The notes below the pieces were generated by a model. It did not search any database and was not told where the DNA came from. It saw nothing but the letters and a program-made list of their open reading frames with translations. Below, in pieces: positions 8,347-16,876 of a stretch of DNA of 64,000 nucleotides; position 1 is the stretch's first letter; every line of letters begins with the position of its first letter. Origin of the DNA: Nocardioides sp. BP30. Lineage in GTDB: Bacteria; Actinomycetota; Actinomycetes; Propionibacteriales; Nocardioidaceae. The stretch covers positions 1,922,001 through 1,986,000 of the forward strand of contig NZ_CP123620.1 in assembly GCF_029873215.1 (NCBI RefSeq). Reading direction: 5' to 3'. Position numbers and translations under genes: made by a program.

Positions 8347-9375
8347 TCAGTCGGCGCTCGAGGACGCCCAGAGGTTGATGTCGCGGTTGATCGCGTAGCG
8401 ATCGATCTCGGTGAGCTCCTCGGGCGTGAAGTCGAGGTGGCCGAGCGCCGCGAGGTTGTCCTCCAGCTGCGCGATGCTGGAGGCACCGAGCAGCACCGAG
8501 GTGACGGCGGGCGAGCGCAGCGCCCAGGCGATGGCGAGTTGGGCCAGGGTCTGACCGCGGTCGCGGGCGATCCGGTCGAGCTCGGCCACCGCAGCGAGGG
8601 TGTCCGGCGCCAGGTGCTGTGGCCGCAGGGACCCGCCTTGCGCCGCACGCGAGTCCGCCGGGACGCCGCGGAGATACCTGTTGGTGAGGAGACCCTGGGC
8701 AAGTGGCGAGAAGGCGATGATGCCGATGCCGAGGTCGCTGGCGGCCTCGGTCAGGCCGTCCTCGATCCACCGGTTGAACATCGAGTACGACGGCTGGTGG
8801 ATCAGGAGCGGGGTTCCCAGGCTCTCCAGGATGGCCGCCGCCTCACGGGTCCGGCGTGGCGAGTAGCTCGAGACGCCGACGTAGAGCGCCTTGCCCGCCT
8901 GGACCGCGGCGTGCAGGGCACCCATGGTCTCCTCCAACGGCGTCTGCGGGTCGAAGCGATGCGAGTAGAAGACGTCGACGTAGTCGACGCCCAGGCGGCT
9001 GAGCGACTGGTCGAGACTGGCCGTGAGGTGCTTCCGGGAGCCCCACTCCCCGTAGGGTCCTGGCCACATGTCGTAGCCGGCCTTGGTGGAGATGACGAGC
9101 TCGTCACGGTGGTCGCGCAGGTCGGTGGCGAGCACACGGCCGAAGTTGATCTCGGCGGAACCGTAGGGTGGGCCGTAGTTGTTGGCCAGGTCGAAGTGCG
9201 TCACCCCATGGTCGAACGCGGCGGTGATGATCTCGCGCTGGGTCTGCAACGCGACGGTGTCGCCGAAGTTCTGCCACAGGCCCAGCGAGACGGCGGGAAG
9301 GACGAGGCCGCTGCGGCCGACGCGGCGGTAGGCCATCGTCGCGTAGCGGTCCGGCGCCGGTGCGTAGCGACTCAT
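8347..9375 (-). CDS. Aldo/keto reductase (YghZ/YdbC-like)
   Basis: A 342-residue NADPH-dependent reductase with a TIM barrel. Catalytic residues are visible: DLANNYGPPYGSAE (Asp and Tyr), STKAGY (Lys) and YSHRFD (His). The resemblance is to the L-glyceraldehyde-3-phosphate reductase subgroup. It is the last gene of the seven-gene leftward operon, overlapping the flavin reductase by four bases (ATGA). In this context it would reduce, or work in reverse on, an aldehyde or ketone released by the monooxygenase two genes upstream. The substrate is unknown. Confidence 0.88.
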   Translation of the reverse strand: MSRYAPAPDRYATMAYRRVGRSGLVLPAVSLGLWQNFGDTVALQTQREIITAAFDHGVTHFDLANNYGPPYGSAEINFGRVLATDLRDHRDELVISTKAGYDMWPGPYGEWGSRKHLTASLDQSLSRLGVDYVDVFYSHRFDPQTPLEETMGALHAAVQAGKALYVGVSSYSPRRTREAAAILESLGTPLLIHQPSYSMFNRWIEDGLTEAASDLGIGIIAFSPLAQGLLTNRYLRGVPADSRAAQGGSLRPQHLAPDTLAAVAELDRIARDRGQTLAQLAIAWALRSPAVTSVLLGASSIAQLEDNLAALGHLDFTPEELTEIDRYAINRDINLWASSSAD

Positions 9376-9905
9376 GATGGTGTCTCCTCAGAGGTCGGGT
9401 GGACGAGACGGCGGAAGGTCGAGGCGTGGAAGACCAGTGGCTTGAGGTTGGGATCGGCGCCCAGGGCGCCGACCTCGAGCAGCACCACGAGGTGGTCGCC
9501 GGCCTCGTGCTCGGCATGCACCGTGCACTCGAACCAGACCGGTGCGCCGGCAATGAAGCGGGCCGTGCCTCCGGTGCTGCGCAGCGGAACGCCGGCGAAC
9601 CGCTCGCTCCGCTCTCGGGACGCGACCTGCTGCCCGATGCCGCCATGGTCCTCGGCCAGTACCGAGACGCCGAGCGTGGTCGCCGCGCGCAGGCGCGGCC
9701 AGGTCGAGGAGGTTCGCTGGATGGCGCACAGCACCAGCGGGGGATCCAGCGATACGCCGACGGTGAAGCTGGACGCGACCATGCCCTCGACCTCGCCCTC
9801 CACGTCCGCAGCGAGGACGACGACGCCCGAGGGGAAGTACGAGAAGATCCGGCGCAGGTGGGTCGTGTCGTCGTCGTAGGCCGGCAGGGATGCGAGCGGG
9901 ATCAC
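9372..9905 (-). CDS. Flavin reductase (HpaC/SnaC-like)
   Basis: A 177-residue flavin reductase domain protein (FMN-binding split barrel): FPSGVVVLAADVEGEVEGMVASSFTV-type core, split here as FSYFPSGVVVL and MVASSFTVGVSLDPPLVLC, plus the late EVGALG segment. It supplies reduced FMN to a partner monooxygenase. The gene overlaps the NtaA/SnaA-type monooxygenase by four bases, so the pair forms a two-component oxygenase. Confidence 0.9.
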   Translation of the reverse strand: MIPLASLPAYDDDTTHLRRIFSYFPSGVVVLAADVEGEVEGMVASSFTVGVSLDPPLVLCAIQRTSSTWPRLRAATTLGVSVLAEDHGGIGQQVASRERSERFAGVPLRSTGGTARFIAGAPVWFECTVHAEHEAGDHLVVLLEVGALGADPNLKPLVFHASTFRRLVHPTSEETPS

Positions 9906-11263
9906 CGGGTGGTCCCCGAGGGGACGTGGCGTACCCGGTCGGCCGGGTGCGACGCCGGCAGGTGGGGGCCGCCGTCCGGGAACAGCGCCTGCCGGAACGT
10001 GGGCGCCTGCCGATGCTCGAGCAGGCCGGCCGCCCGCAAGGCGGGTGCCACGTCGTCGGCGAACTCCTGGTAGGACCCCGGCGTCACGAACGGGGTGTAG
10101 AGGAAGCCGTCGAGCCCCGTGCTCTCGACCAGCTCGCCCATCTGGTCGGCGACCTGGGTCGGCGTCCCGAGGAGGATGAGCTCCCGCATGCCGTGCCGGA
10201 TGAAGTCCGCCGTCGCCTCACGGACCTTCTCGTGCCGGTAGCGGTGGACCTGCGTCTGCGAACCGTCGGTGGTCAGGTCGGCCATCGCCATGTCGGGATC
10301 GAGCTCCTCGAGGTCGATGCCGGTCATGGCGCCGAAGTACGCCCGCGCGGCTGCGGGGTCGACATAGTCGAGATAGGCATCGAGTCGACGCTCCGCCTCG
10401 GCGCGTGAGGACGCCGTCAGAACGGAGAGTCCCGCGACCGTGCGGACCGAACCCTCACCGCGGCCCTCCCGCACCGTTCGGACACGAACGTCGTCGACCT
10501 GCTCGCGCAGCATCTGCGCATTGCGACCGTGCAGGAAGACGACCTCCGCGTTGCGGGCGCCGAAGGAGCGGCCGGTCTCGGACGCGCCCGCCTGGAACAG
10601 CACCGGGGTGCGTTGACGTGACGGCTCGGAGTCGAAGTACCCATGGCAGGTGAAGTACGGCCCCTCATGGTGCACCTCTCGCACCTTGGCCGGGTCGGCG
10701 TAGATGCGCCGCTGCTTGTCGACGAGGACGGCGTCGTCGTCCCACGAGCCTTCGAGCAGCTTGTAGCTGAGGTCGACGAAGTCCTGAGCGCGTGCGTAGC
10801 GCTCGTCGTGGGGGACCGGGGTCGTGCCGAACAGCTCCGAGACCACCTCCATGCTGGTGGTCACCATGTTCCATCCCGCGCGACCCTTGGTGAGGTGGTC
10901 GAGGGTGGCGAACCTGCGGGCATTGGCATAGGGGTGCTCGTGGGTGGTGGAGGCGGTCACTACGAACGCGAGCCGCTCGGTGACGGCGGCCATCGCCGAC
11001 ACCAGCATCATGGGGTCGTTGTTCGGCACCTCGACCGCCTGCTCGATCACCACCGGACGGGTGATGCCGTTCATGTGCGGGTAGCCGTAGGAGTCGGCGA
11101 CGAACATGAAGTCGAACCCGCCGCGTTCGAGGAGTACCGCCAGGTCGACCCAGTGGTCGAGATCGGTGTAGCGGTGCGTCGTCTGCTCCGGATGCGCCCA
11201 CATTCCCTGGCTGGTCAGATTGACTTGGTTGATCTCGAACGCTCCGAGAATGATCGGCTTCAC
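9902..11263 (-). CDS. FMNH2-dependent LLM-class monooxygenase (NtaA/SnaA/DszA family)
   Basis: A 453-residue luciferase-like TIM barrel starting at a GTG (VKPIILGAFEINQ). Family features: FDFMFVADSYGY, VTASTTHEHPYANARRFATLDHLTKGRAGWNMVTT in two blocks, QAGASETGRSFGARNAEVVF, and the long insertions of the nitrilotriacetate/pristinamycin IIA/dibenzothiophene-sulfone group. With FMNH2 from the adjacent reductase it would hydroxylate or cleave a C-N or C-S bond. It overlaps the upstream deaminase-like gene (GTGA). The substrate is not known; operon partners suggest a heterocycle or N-substituted compound imported by the ABC system. Confidence 0.9.
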   Translation of the reverse strand: MKPIILGAFEINQVNLTSQGMWAHPEQTTHRYTDLDHWVDLAVLLERGGFDFMFVADSYGYPHMNGITRPVVIEQAVEVPNNDPMMLVSAMAAVTERLAFVVTASTTHEHPYANARRFATLDHLTKGRAGWNMVTTSMEVVSELFGTTPVPHDERYARAQDFVDLSYKLLEGSWDDDAVLVDKQRRIYADPAKVREVHHEGPYFTCHGYFDSEPSRQRTPVLFQAGASETGRSFGARNAEVVFLHGRNAQMLREQVDDVRVRTVREGRGEGSVRTVAGLSVLTASSRAEAERRLDAYLDYVDPAAARAYFGAMTGIDLEELDPDMAMADLTTDGSQTQVHRYRHEKVREATADFIRHGMRELILLGTPTQVADQMGELVESTGLDGFLYTPFVTPGSYQEFADDVAPALRAAGLLEHRQAPTFRQALFPDGGPHLPASHPADRVRHVPSGTTR

Positions 11264-12285
11264 GACACTCCTTCGTTGCTGGTCCTGGCCCACAGGCCGG
11301 TCTGTGTCTCGAGTGCGAGACGGGTCCCGCGCCGCGCGCCGGGGATGAGGGCTCCTGATCCGGCGATGGCGGCGAGCTGCTCGCGGCTCCAACCCCAGAC
11401 GTCTCGCGCGATGCGGTACTGGTCGGTGACGGACTGGCCGAACCAGAGCTCGTCGTCGGCGTTGAGCGTCACCGGGACGCCGGCTGCGACCAGGTCGGGC
11501 GCCTGATGCTCGGCCAGCGACGGGCTCACACCCAGCCGGACGTTCGACACCGGACAGACGTCGCAGACGATCCGGTCGGTCGCCAGGCGAGCGAGCAGCG
11601 CCTGGCTCCGCACGGCCTGGACGCCGTGGGAGATGCGGCCGGCGCCCAGCTCGTCGATGGCCTCGAAGATGCTGTCGGGCCCACCTACCTGACCGGCGTG
11701 CGATACCACCTGCAGGCCGGCCGCGGTGGCGGCCTCGGCGAGCTCGCGATATCGGCCGAGCCCCGCCGGCTCGATGAACCCGGCCGTACCGAGCGCCGTG
11801 ACGCCGCGGCCGGCATAGGCCACGGCGAGCTCGGCCAGGGCCATCGCGACCGGGTCGTCCTGATCGGTGTTGATGGTGAGGTTGGCGCCGACGTCGATGC
11901 CGCAGGCCTCGCCCGCGGCCTGGAGGGCGCCCACGATCGTCGCCGTGACCTCGTCGAGGGTGCCCAGGCGGGGGGCGTACAGCTGGGGCTCGATCGCCGG
12001 TTCCAGGAAGACGACCCCCCGAGCCGTCTCGGCTTCCACGAGCCGGGTGCAGAGGAAGGCGAGATCCTCCAGCGAGGTCACCAGTGCGGGCACCTCGCCG
12101 TAGGCCTCGAAGAAGTCGTGGACGTCGGCGAAGGAGCGAGGGGCCGCGAAGGCCGACCCGCGCCTGCGTGCCAGCTCGCGGACGGCCTCACGCGGGTAGG
12201 AGCCGTCGAGGTGGGCGTGGACGTGGACCTTGGGCAGGGCGTCCAGATCATCGGCCGAGGTCGGCGCGCAGGCGTTCAGCTCCAC
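11260..12285 (-). CDS. Adenosine deaminase-like amidohydrolase
   Basis: A 341-residue metallohydrolase with metal and catalytic motifs of the adenosine/adenine deaminase family: VHVHAHLDGS (two His), VSHAGQ, GRISHGVQA (catalytic His) and TLNADDELWFG (metal Asp pair). It would deaminate or hydrolyse a purine or related amino-heterocycle. It starts at a GTG ten bases inside the permease gene and overlaps the monooxygenase by four bases. The VHAHLDG variant and the oxidative operon context suggest a specialised substrate rather than housekeeping adenosine salvage. Confidence 0.85.
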   Translation of the reverse strand: MELNACAPTSADDLDALPKVHVHAHLDGSYPREAVRELARRRGSAFAAPRSFADVHDFFEAYGEVPALVTSLEDLAFLCTRLVEAETARGVVFLEPAIEPQLYAPRLGTLDEVTATIVGALQAAGEACGIDVGANLTINTDQDDPVAMALAELAVAYAGRGVTALGTAGFIEPAGLGRYRELAEAATAAGLQVVSHAGQVGGPDSIFEAIDELGAGRISHGVQAVRSQALLARLATDRIVCDVCPVSNVRLGVSPSLAEHQAPDLVAAGVPVTLNADDELWFGQSVTDQYRIARDVWGWSREQLAAIAGSGALIPGARRGTRLALETQTGLWARTSNEGVS

Positions 12286-13805
12286 CGTCGGCCTGCCCAC
12301 TTCTCCGCGGCGGCGGCGCTGCGGTAGGCGAGGACCGAGAGCACCATCGCCACGACGACCGAGCCCCAGGCCGCGCCGGTGTCGAGGGTGACCTGCTCGT
12401 CGGCGAAGATCCGGCCCAGACCGCCGCGGTCCATGAGCCACTCGGCTGAGATCGCGATGAGCACGCAGTTGGCGGCCGCGAGCCGCACGGCGATGAAGAG
12501 CGAGGGCAGCGCGGCCGGCAGCGCGAGGCGGCGGAGGACCGCGAACCGGTCGGCGCCGTAGATCCGGAAGACGTCGTCGCTGCCGGCCGGCCGTGCGCCC
12601 AGGCCGGAGAGCACGATGACGTACACCGGGAAGAACGCCATCAGCACGCAGCTGGCGAGCACCGTTCCCATCCCGTAGCCGATGACGGCTCCCAGGATGG
12701 GGACGAAGACCACGATCGGGATGGTCGGGACGAGGAGCGCGAGCGGCGAGAAGAACGCGCGCACCGGTGGCATGAGCGTCGCGAGGAGCGCCAGCCCCAC
12801 GCCCAGGACGAGCCCGCAGGCCAGACCGCCCGCGGCCGAGAGCAGGGTGAGGCCCGCGGCGTGGAGGTAGCCGTGCCAGTCGTCGACCAGGGAGGTCAGC
12901 ACGCGGTGCGGCGAGGGAGCCACCACTGTCGGGACGTGCTGGGCGGAGATCCACCACTGCCAACACGCGACGAGCACCACCGGTATCGCGACTCCCGTCG
13001 CGACGTCGACGCGACGGCTCCCGCTGTCGGCGTCGTCACGAACCACCGTCGGCCGGCCGAAGCGGACGGCGGAGATCCGCTCGGCCCACGTGGCCAGTGC
13101 GTAGCCGGCCGCCGAGACGAGGACGGCCATCACGGTGGCGCCCCACAGCAGCTCGTACTGCACGTTGCGCATGGCCGAGACCATGAGGACGCCCAGGCCG
13201 GTGTCGGCGCCGAACCACTCGCCGAGGATGGCGCCGAGCAGCGCGGCGGGCACAGCGAGACGCAGTGCGTCGGCGATGAACGGCACCGCCGCGGGGAGCT
13301 GGAGTCGGATCAGCTGTTGGGTGCGCCCAGCGCCGTACGTCGCGAAGACGTCCCGACTCGATGAGGCGGCCGAACGGAACCCGTCGCTGACCGTCACCAC
13401 GGTCGAGAAGAGCACCGAGAGCGCGGCGAACACCTGCGGCGTGGCGGGCCGCACCGGGAGACTCATCAGGATGGGGCCCAGGGCGACCACGGGGAGCGCG
13501 TTGACGAGCACGACCGCGCGCACCACGTGACTCGTGCTGCGCGGCACCAGCGCGGTCAGGACAGCTACGAGGACGCCGAGGGCCAGGCCGATAACGCCCC
13601 CTACCGCGGCGCGGGCCATCGATGCCCGGGTCGCCGTCAGGATCACCTGGTGGTCGGAGGAGATCTCCCGGACCACGGCGGTGAGGCTCGGGATCGAGCC
13701 GCCGAACGCGCCGCGGTGGCCGATCAGCTCCCAGGCGGCGCAGAAGACCACCAGGCCGACGAAGGGCAGCACCCGAGCCGGTCGAGGTGCGCCTCCTGCC
13801 CTCAC
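12276..13805 (-). CDS. ABC transporter permease, tandem two-domain (SsuC/ThiX-like)
   Basis: A 509-residue protein made of two BPD_transp_1 permease halves. The first (about 1-250) has the EAA-like loop FATYGAGRTQQLIRLQLPAA; the second (about 280-500) has FRIYGADRFAVLRRLALPAA. Usually such permeases are single ~260-residue subunits that dimerise, so this is a natural internal duplication. The GTG start overlaps the ATPase stop. With the lipoprotein and ATPase it forms a nitrate/sulfonate/taurine- or pyrimidine-type importer. Confidence 0.9.
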   Translation of the reverse strand: MRAGGAPRPARVLPFVGLVVFCAAWELIGHRGAFGGSIPSLTAVVREISSDHQVILTATRASMARAAVGGVIGLALGVLVAVLTALVPRSTSHVVRAVVLVNALPVVALGPILMSLPVRPATPQVFAALSVLFSTVVTVSDGFRSAASSSRDVFATYGAGRTQQLIRLQLPAAVPFIADALRLAVPAALLGAILGEWFGADTGLGVLMVSAMRNVQYELLWGATVMAVLVSAAGYALATWAERISAVRFGRPTVVRDDADSGSRRVDVATGVAIPVVLVACWQWWISAQHVPTVVAPSPHRVLTSLVDDWHGYLHAAGLTLLSAAGGLACGLVLGVGLALLATLMPPVRAFFSPLALLVPTIPIVVFVPILGAVIGYGMGTVLASCVLMAFFPVYVIVLSGLGARPAGSDDVFRIYGADRFAVLRRLALPAALPSLFIAVRLAAANCVLIAISAEWLMDRGGLGRIFADEQVTLDTGAAWGSVVVAMVLSVLAYRSAAAAEKWAGRRWS

Positions 13806-14581
13806 GACGCCTCCCCGGCGGGCCCATCGAGCATGAGCGTGAGCTCGGCGACGAGGGACTGGAAGGCCGGCAGGCGTTGCGTCTCGCTGTCGCGGCCGGG
13901 TCCGAACGGCACGTCCACGACTCGCTTGACCCGGCCCGGCCGGCCGGTCATGACGACGACCCGGTCGGCCAGGAAGACCGCCTCGTCGACCGAGTGGGTC
14001 ACCAGCAGCGTCGTGGTGCGCTGGGCCGAGAGCACCCGGGCCATCTCCACGTTGAGCCGATGCCGCGTGACCGCGTCCAGTGCGCCGAACGGCTCGTCGA
14101 GCAGCAGCACCTGGGGGCGCAGCGCGAGCGAGCGCGCGATGGAGACGCGCTGACGCATGCCGCCCGAGAGCTGGCCCGGACGATGCCGCGCGAACTCCGC
14201 GAGGCCCACCAGCTCCAGCAGCCAGGACACCCGCTCGCGGTCGACGCGTTGCCGGGCCAGCTTGAACGGCAGCTCGACGTTCGCGCGCACCGTCAGCCAC
14301 GGCAGCAGAGCATTGTCCTGGAACGCGACGCCCATCTGCCGCCGGCCGACGACCTGTGCGGGCGAGGCGCCGTCGATGGTGATCGACCCACGGTCGGGCT
14401 CCTCGAGACCCGCGGCGATTCGCAGTGCCGTGGACTTGCCGCAGCCCGAGGGCCCCAGGACCGCCACGAACTCACCCTCGGCGATCTCCAGCGTGAAGTC
14501 GTCGAGCGCCGCGACGCTGCCCTGGCGACCGGTGTAGCTCTTGTCGACGTTCTCGAACCGCAGGCCTCGGGCTCCGCTCAC
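13802..14581 (-). CDS. ABC transporter ATP-binding protein (SsuB/TauB-like)
   Basis: A 259-residue ATPase with Walker A GPSGCGKST, Q-loop FQDNALLPW, signature LSGGMRQR, Walker B VLLLDEPFGALD and H-loop LVTHSVDEA. LSGGM-type signatures and the DEPFGALD D-loop are characteristic of the nitrate/sulfonate/taurine importer ATPases. It overlaps both neighbours by four bases (GTGA), implying tight translational coupling with the permease and binding protein. Confidence 0.93.
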   Translation of the reverse strand: MSGARGLRFENVDKSYTGRQGSVAALDDFTLEIAEGEFVAVLGPSGCGKSTALRIAAGLEEPDRGSITIDGASPAQVVGRRQMGVAFQDNALLPWLTVRANVELPFKLARQRVDRERVSWLLELVGLAEFARHRPGQLSGGMRQRVSIARSLALRPQVLLLDEPFGALDAVTRHRLNVEMARVLSAQRTTTLLVTHSVDEAVFLADRVVVMTGRPGRVKRVVDVPFGPGRDSETQRLPAFQSLVAELTLMLDGPAGEAS

Positions 14582-15663
14582 TGCGATGCCTGGGATGAGG
14601 GGAGCAGGGTGGCGTTGTAGCTCGCGGGAAGGCCGGCGATGTTGGTCCGGCCGGTGGCCTTCAGTGCGTCCGCCATGGCGCCGGTGATCGCGCTCGGGTC
14701 CATGGCCAGGAGGCCGTGGCTCTTGGTGTAGGTGCTCTCCATCAGCGGGACCTGTGCCTTCAGCGTGCCGAGCTCGGAGTCCTGCTCCAGGCCGAGACCC
14801 TTGCCGTAGTGGCCGATGGTCAGGGCGACGGCGCCGGCCGGATCGGCGAGGGCGTCGGCCCAGCCCTTCTGGGAGTCGGCGAGGAAGTCGGCGACGACCT
14901 GTCGGTGGCTGTCGAGATAGCTCTTGGTCGTGACGATCAGGCCCGCGTAGGACTGGAAGCCGAGGTCGGCGAACGTCACGGCGTTGGACTTCTCGCCCTT
15001 GAGGTCGTAGGTGACCGGCTGGCTGTTGACGTAGCAGTAGTAGGCGTCGATCTGGCCCTTGAACAGGGGAGCGGCGTCGTAGCCGACGGGAACGAAGGTC
15101 CAGTCGGGCGACTGCCCGTTGGCGGCGAAGAGCGCGTTGATATCCGCCTTGCCACCCGCGTCGGTGCCGATCCGCAGACCCTTGAGCTGGTCGATGTCGG
15201 TGATCTTCCGGCTCGGCAGGGTCATGATCCCTGCCGGGGACGTCTGGTAGATCGCGCCCACCGCGACCAAGCCGGCCCCTGCCTTGTTGGCGTCGTAGAG
15301 GCGCGCCATGTTGGAGACGATCCCGAGCTGAGCGCCCCCGCCGGCGATGACACTGGCGGTCGAGGAGACGTTGCCGCCGTCGAGGATGTTGACCTTCAGG
15401 CCGTCGGCCGCGTAGTAGCCCTTGTTGTCCGCTTCGTAGAAGCCGGAGTACTGGCTGTTCTTGACCCAGTCGAGCTGGAAGGAGATCGTCGTCGCGGGGG
15501 CACCGGCGCTTCGGGAGGCGTCTGCCGAGGCGTCTCCCGTGGCTTTGCTCGACGAGCCGCCGCAGGCTGTGAGCGTGGTGCCGAGCAGAAGCCCGGCCAC
15601 GACGAGGGACAGATGACGGGCGAAGCGGTGGCTCTTGCGTGGGACGCGCGACACGGACTGCAT
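14578..15663 (-). CDS. ABC transporter substrate-binding lipoprotein (NMT1/THI5-like)
   Basis: A 361-residue secreted lipoprotein. The ATG at 15663 follows a good GGGAGAG ribosome site; the N-terminus has a signal peptide (HLSLVVAGLLLGTTLTACG) with a lipobox ending at Cys. The mature part is an NMT1/THI5-like periplasmic binding fold (TISFQLDWVKNSQYSGFYEA, GGAQLGIVSN), the group that binds pyrimidine precursors of thiamine, sulfonates or nitriles. It heads the seven-gene operon and is divergent from a LysR regulator. The exact ligand is unknown. Confidence 0.9.
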   Translation of the reverse strand: MQSVSRVPRKSHRFARHLSLVVAGLLLGTTLTACGGSSSKATGDASADASRSAGAPATTISFQLDWVKNSQYSGFYEADNKGYYAADGLKVNILDGGNVSSTASVIAGGGAQLGIVSNMARLYDANKAGAGLVAVGAIYQTSPAGIMTLPSRKITDIDQLKGLRIGTDAGGKADINALFAANGQSPDWTFVPVGYDAAPLFKGQIDAYYCYVNSQPVTYDLKGEKSNAVTFADLGFQSYAGLIVTTKSYLDSHRQVVADFLADSQKGWADALADPAGAVALTIGHYGKGLGLEQDSELGTLKAQVPLMESTYTKSHGLLAMDPSAITGAMADALKATGRTNIAGLPASYNATLLPSSQASQ

Positions 15664-15778
15664 AGGTGATCTCTCCCAGAGACGTCGTGACCATTCCCGG
15701 GACGTCATCGGCCTGGGTGCCCCGACCGTAGGAAGGACTGGCTGTTCCGGCAAAGAAGCCGTACCTTTGAGGTCATAA

Positions 15779-15793
15779 GCACTATCAATGTGC
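15779..15793. promoter_or_regulatory. Candidate LysR-type operator
   Basis: GCAC-N7-GTGC inverted repeat in the 203-bp divergent interval between the binding-protein operon and the LysR gene. Its size and location fit a LysR box, but only four base pairs per arm match, so this is tentative. Confidence 0.35.
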
Positions 15794-15866
15794 CCAGGTG
15801 GGACGGGGTGCGTCCGCGTCCGGCCCCGCAGATAATTCACATGCCCGAAACACGCAAGGACCGCTG

Positions 15867-16817
15867 ATGGAGCTGCGCCCGCTGCGCCACTTCGTGGCGA
15901 CGGCCGAGGCCGGGAGCTTCACCGCCGCCGCCGCCGACCTCGGCATCTCCCAGCCGGCGCTGAGCCAGAGCATCGGGCGCCTCGAGGACGAGCTCGGCCG
16001 TCGCCTGTTCGTCCGCAACCGCCGCGACCCGTCGGCCGGTCTGCGGCTGACGGTGGCAGGCGAGACCCTGTTCGGCGAGGCGGTCCTGATCCTGGCTCGG
16101 GTGGCCCGGGCCGAGCGCCGGCTGAGCCGGGTGAGCGAGGACCAGGCGACCACCACGGTGACGGTCGGCATCGCCTCGGCGACGCCCTCCGAGCTGGTCA
16201 GCGCGGCGCTTGCCATGCCGCGGCTGCTGCCGGGCATCGAGATATCTCCCGTGCACCTGACCTGGGGCGAGGAGCATGCCGCGCTCGAGGACGGTCGCGT
16301 CGATGTGGTGTTCCTCCAGTACCCACCCGGCGCGTCGTCCGGAGGAGAGGTGCGCCGCCGTACCTTGCTGCACCATGCCCGGGTCCTGGTCGCCCCCGCG
16401 GGCCATCGCCTGGCATCCCTCGGCCGCCCGCTCGTCCTCGCCGACATCGCGGAGGAGGGGCTGCTCGATCCCGGCTTTCCCGATGTGCCGGAGATGTACC
16501 GCGACTTCTGGCTGGCCGAGCCCCGACCCCACACCGGAGCGGGCCCGTTCGTCATCCAGCTGATCGCGCGCACGGTGGAGGAGATGTGCGCTTACGTGGC
16601 CTCGGGCCGGGGGCTGGCGATCACCTCGGAGACGGTCGCCTCCCATTACGCCCGCCCGGACCTGTGCTTCCTCCAGGTCGAGGATCTCGGCCCCGTCGCG
16701 GTCGGCATCGCGCGCCTGCGCAACGAGCGACGCGAAGCGGTGCGGGCGGTGTTCGACCGCCTGTGCCCTGCCGGACAGTCACCCGAGGATCCGGCTCGTC
16801 GAGGCCGGTCAGGTTGA
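15867..16817 (+). CDS. LysR-family transcriptional regulator
   Basis: A 316-residue regulator. The N-terminal winged HTH is clear (LRHFVATAEAGSFTAAAADLG, then SQPALSQSIGRLEDELG); residues from about 90 on form the inducer-binding domain. It is transcribed away from the ABC/monooxygenase operon, the standard arrangement in which a LysR protein activates the divergent operon when it binds the substrate or an intermediate. The ATG at 15867 is chosen because the HTH starts right after it. Confidence 0.92.
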   Translation: MELRPLRHFVATAEAGSFTAAAADLGISQPALSQSIGRLEDELGRRLFVRNRRDPSAGLRLTVAGETLFGEAVLILARVARAERRLSRVSEDQATTTVTVGIASATPSELVSAALAMPRLLPGIEISPVHLTWGEEHAALEDGRVDVVFLQYPPGASSGGEVRRRTLLHHARVLVAPAGHRLASLGRPLVLADIAEEGLLDPGFPDVPEMYRDFWLAEPRPHTGAGPFVIQLIARTVEEMCAYVASGRGLAITSETVASHYARPDLCFLQVEDLGPVAVGIARLRNERREAVRAVFDRLCPAGQSPEDPARRGRSG

Positions 16818-16876
16818 TGGCAGATCCCGCGCGCGAACCTGGGGGCACCGGCCGCGCAGACTTGGGGTGAACAGCA

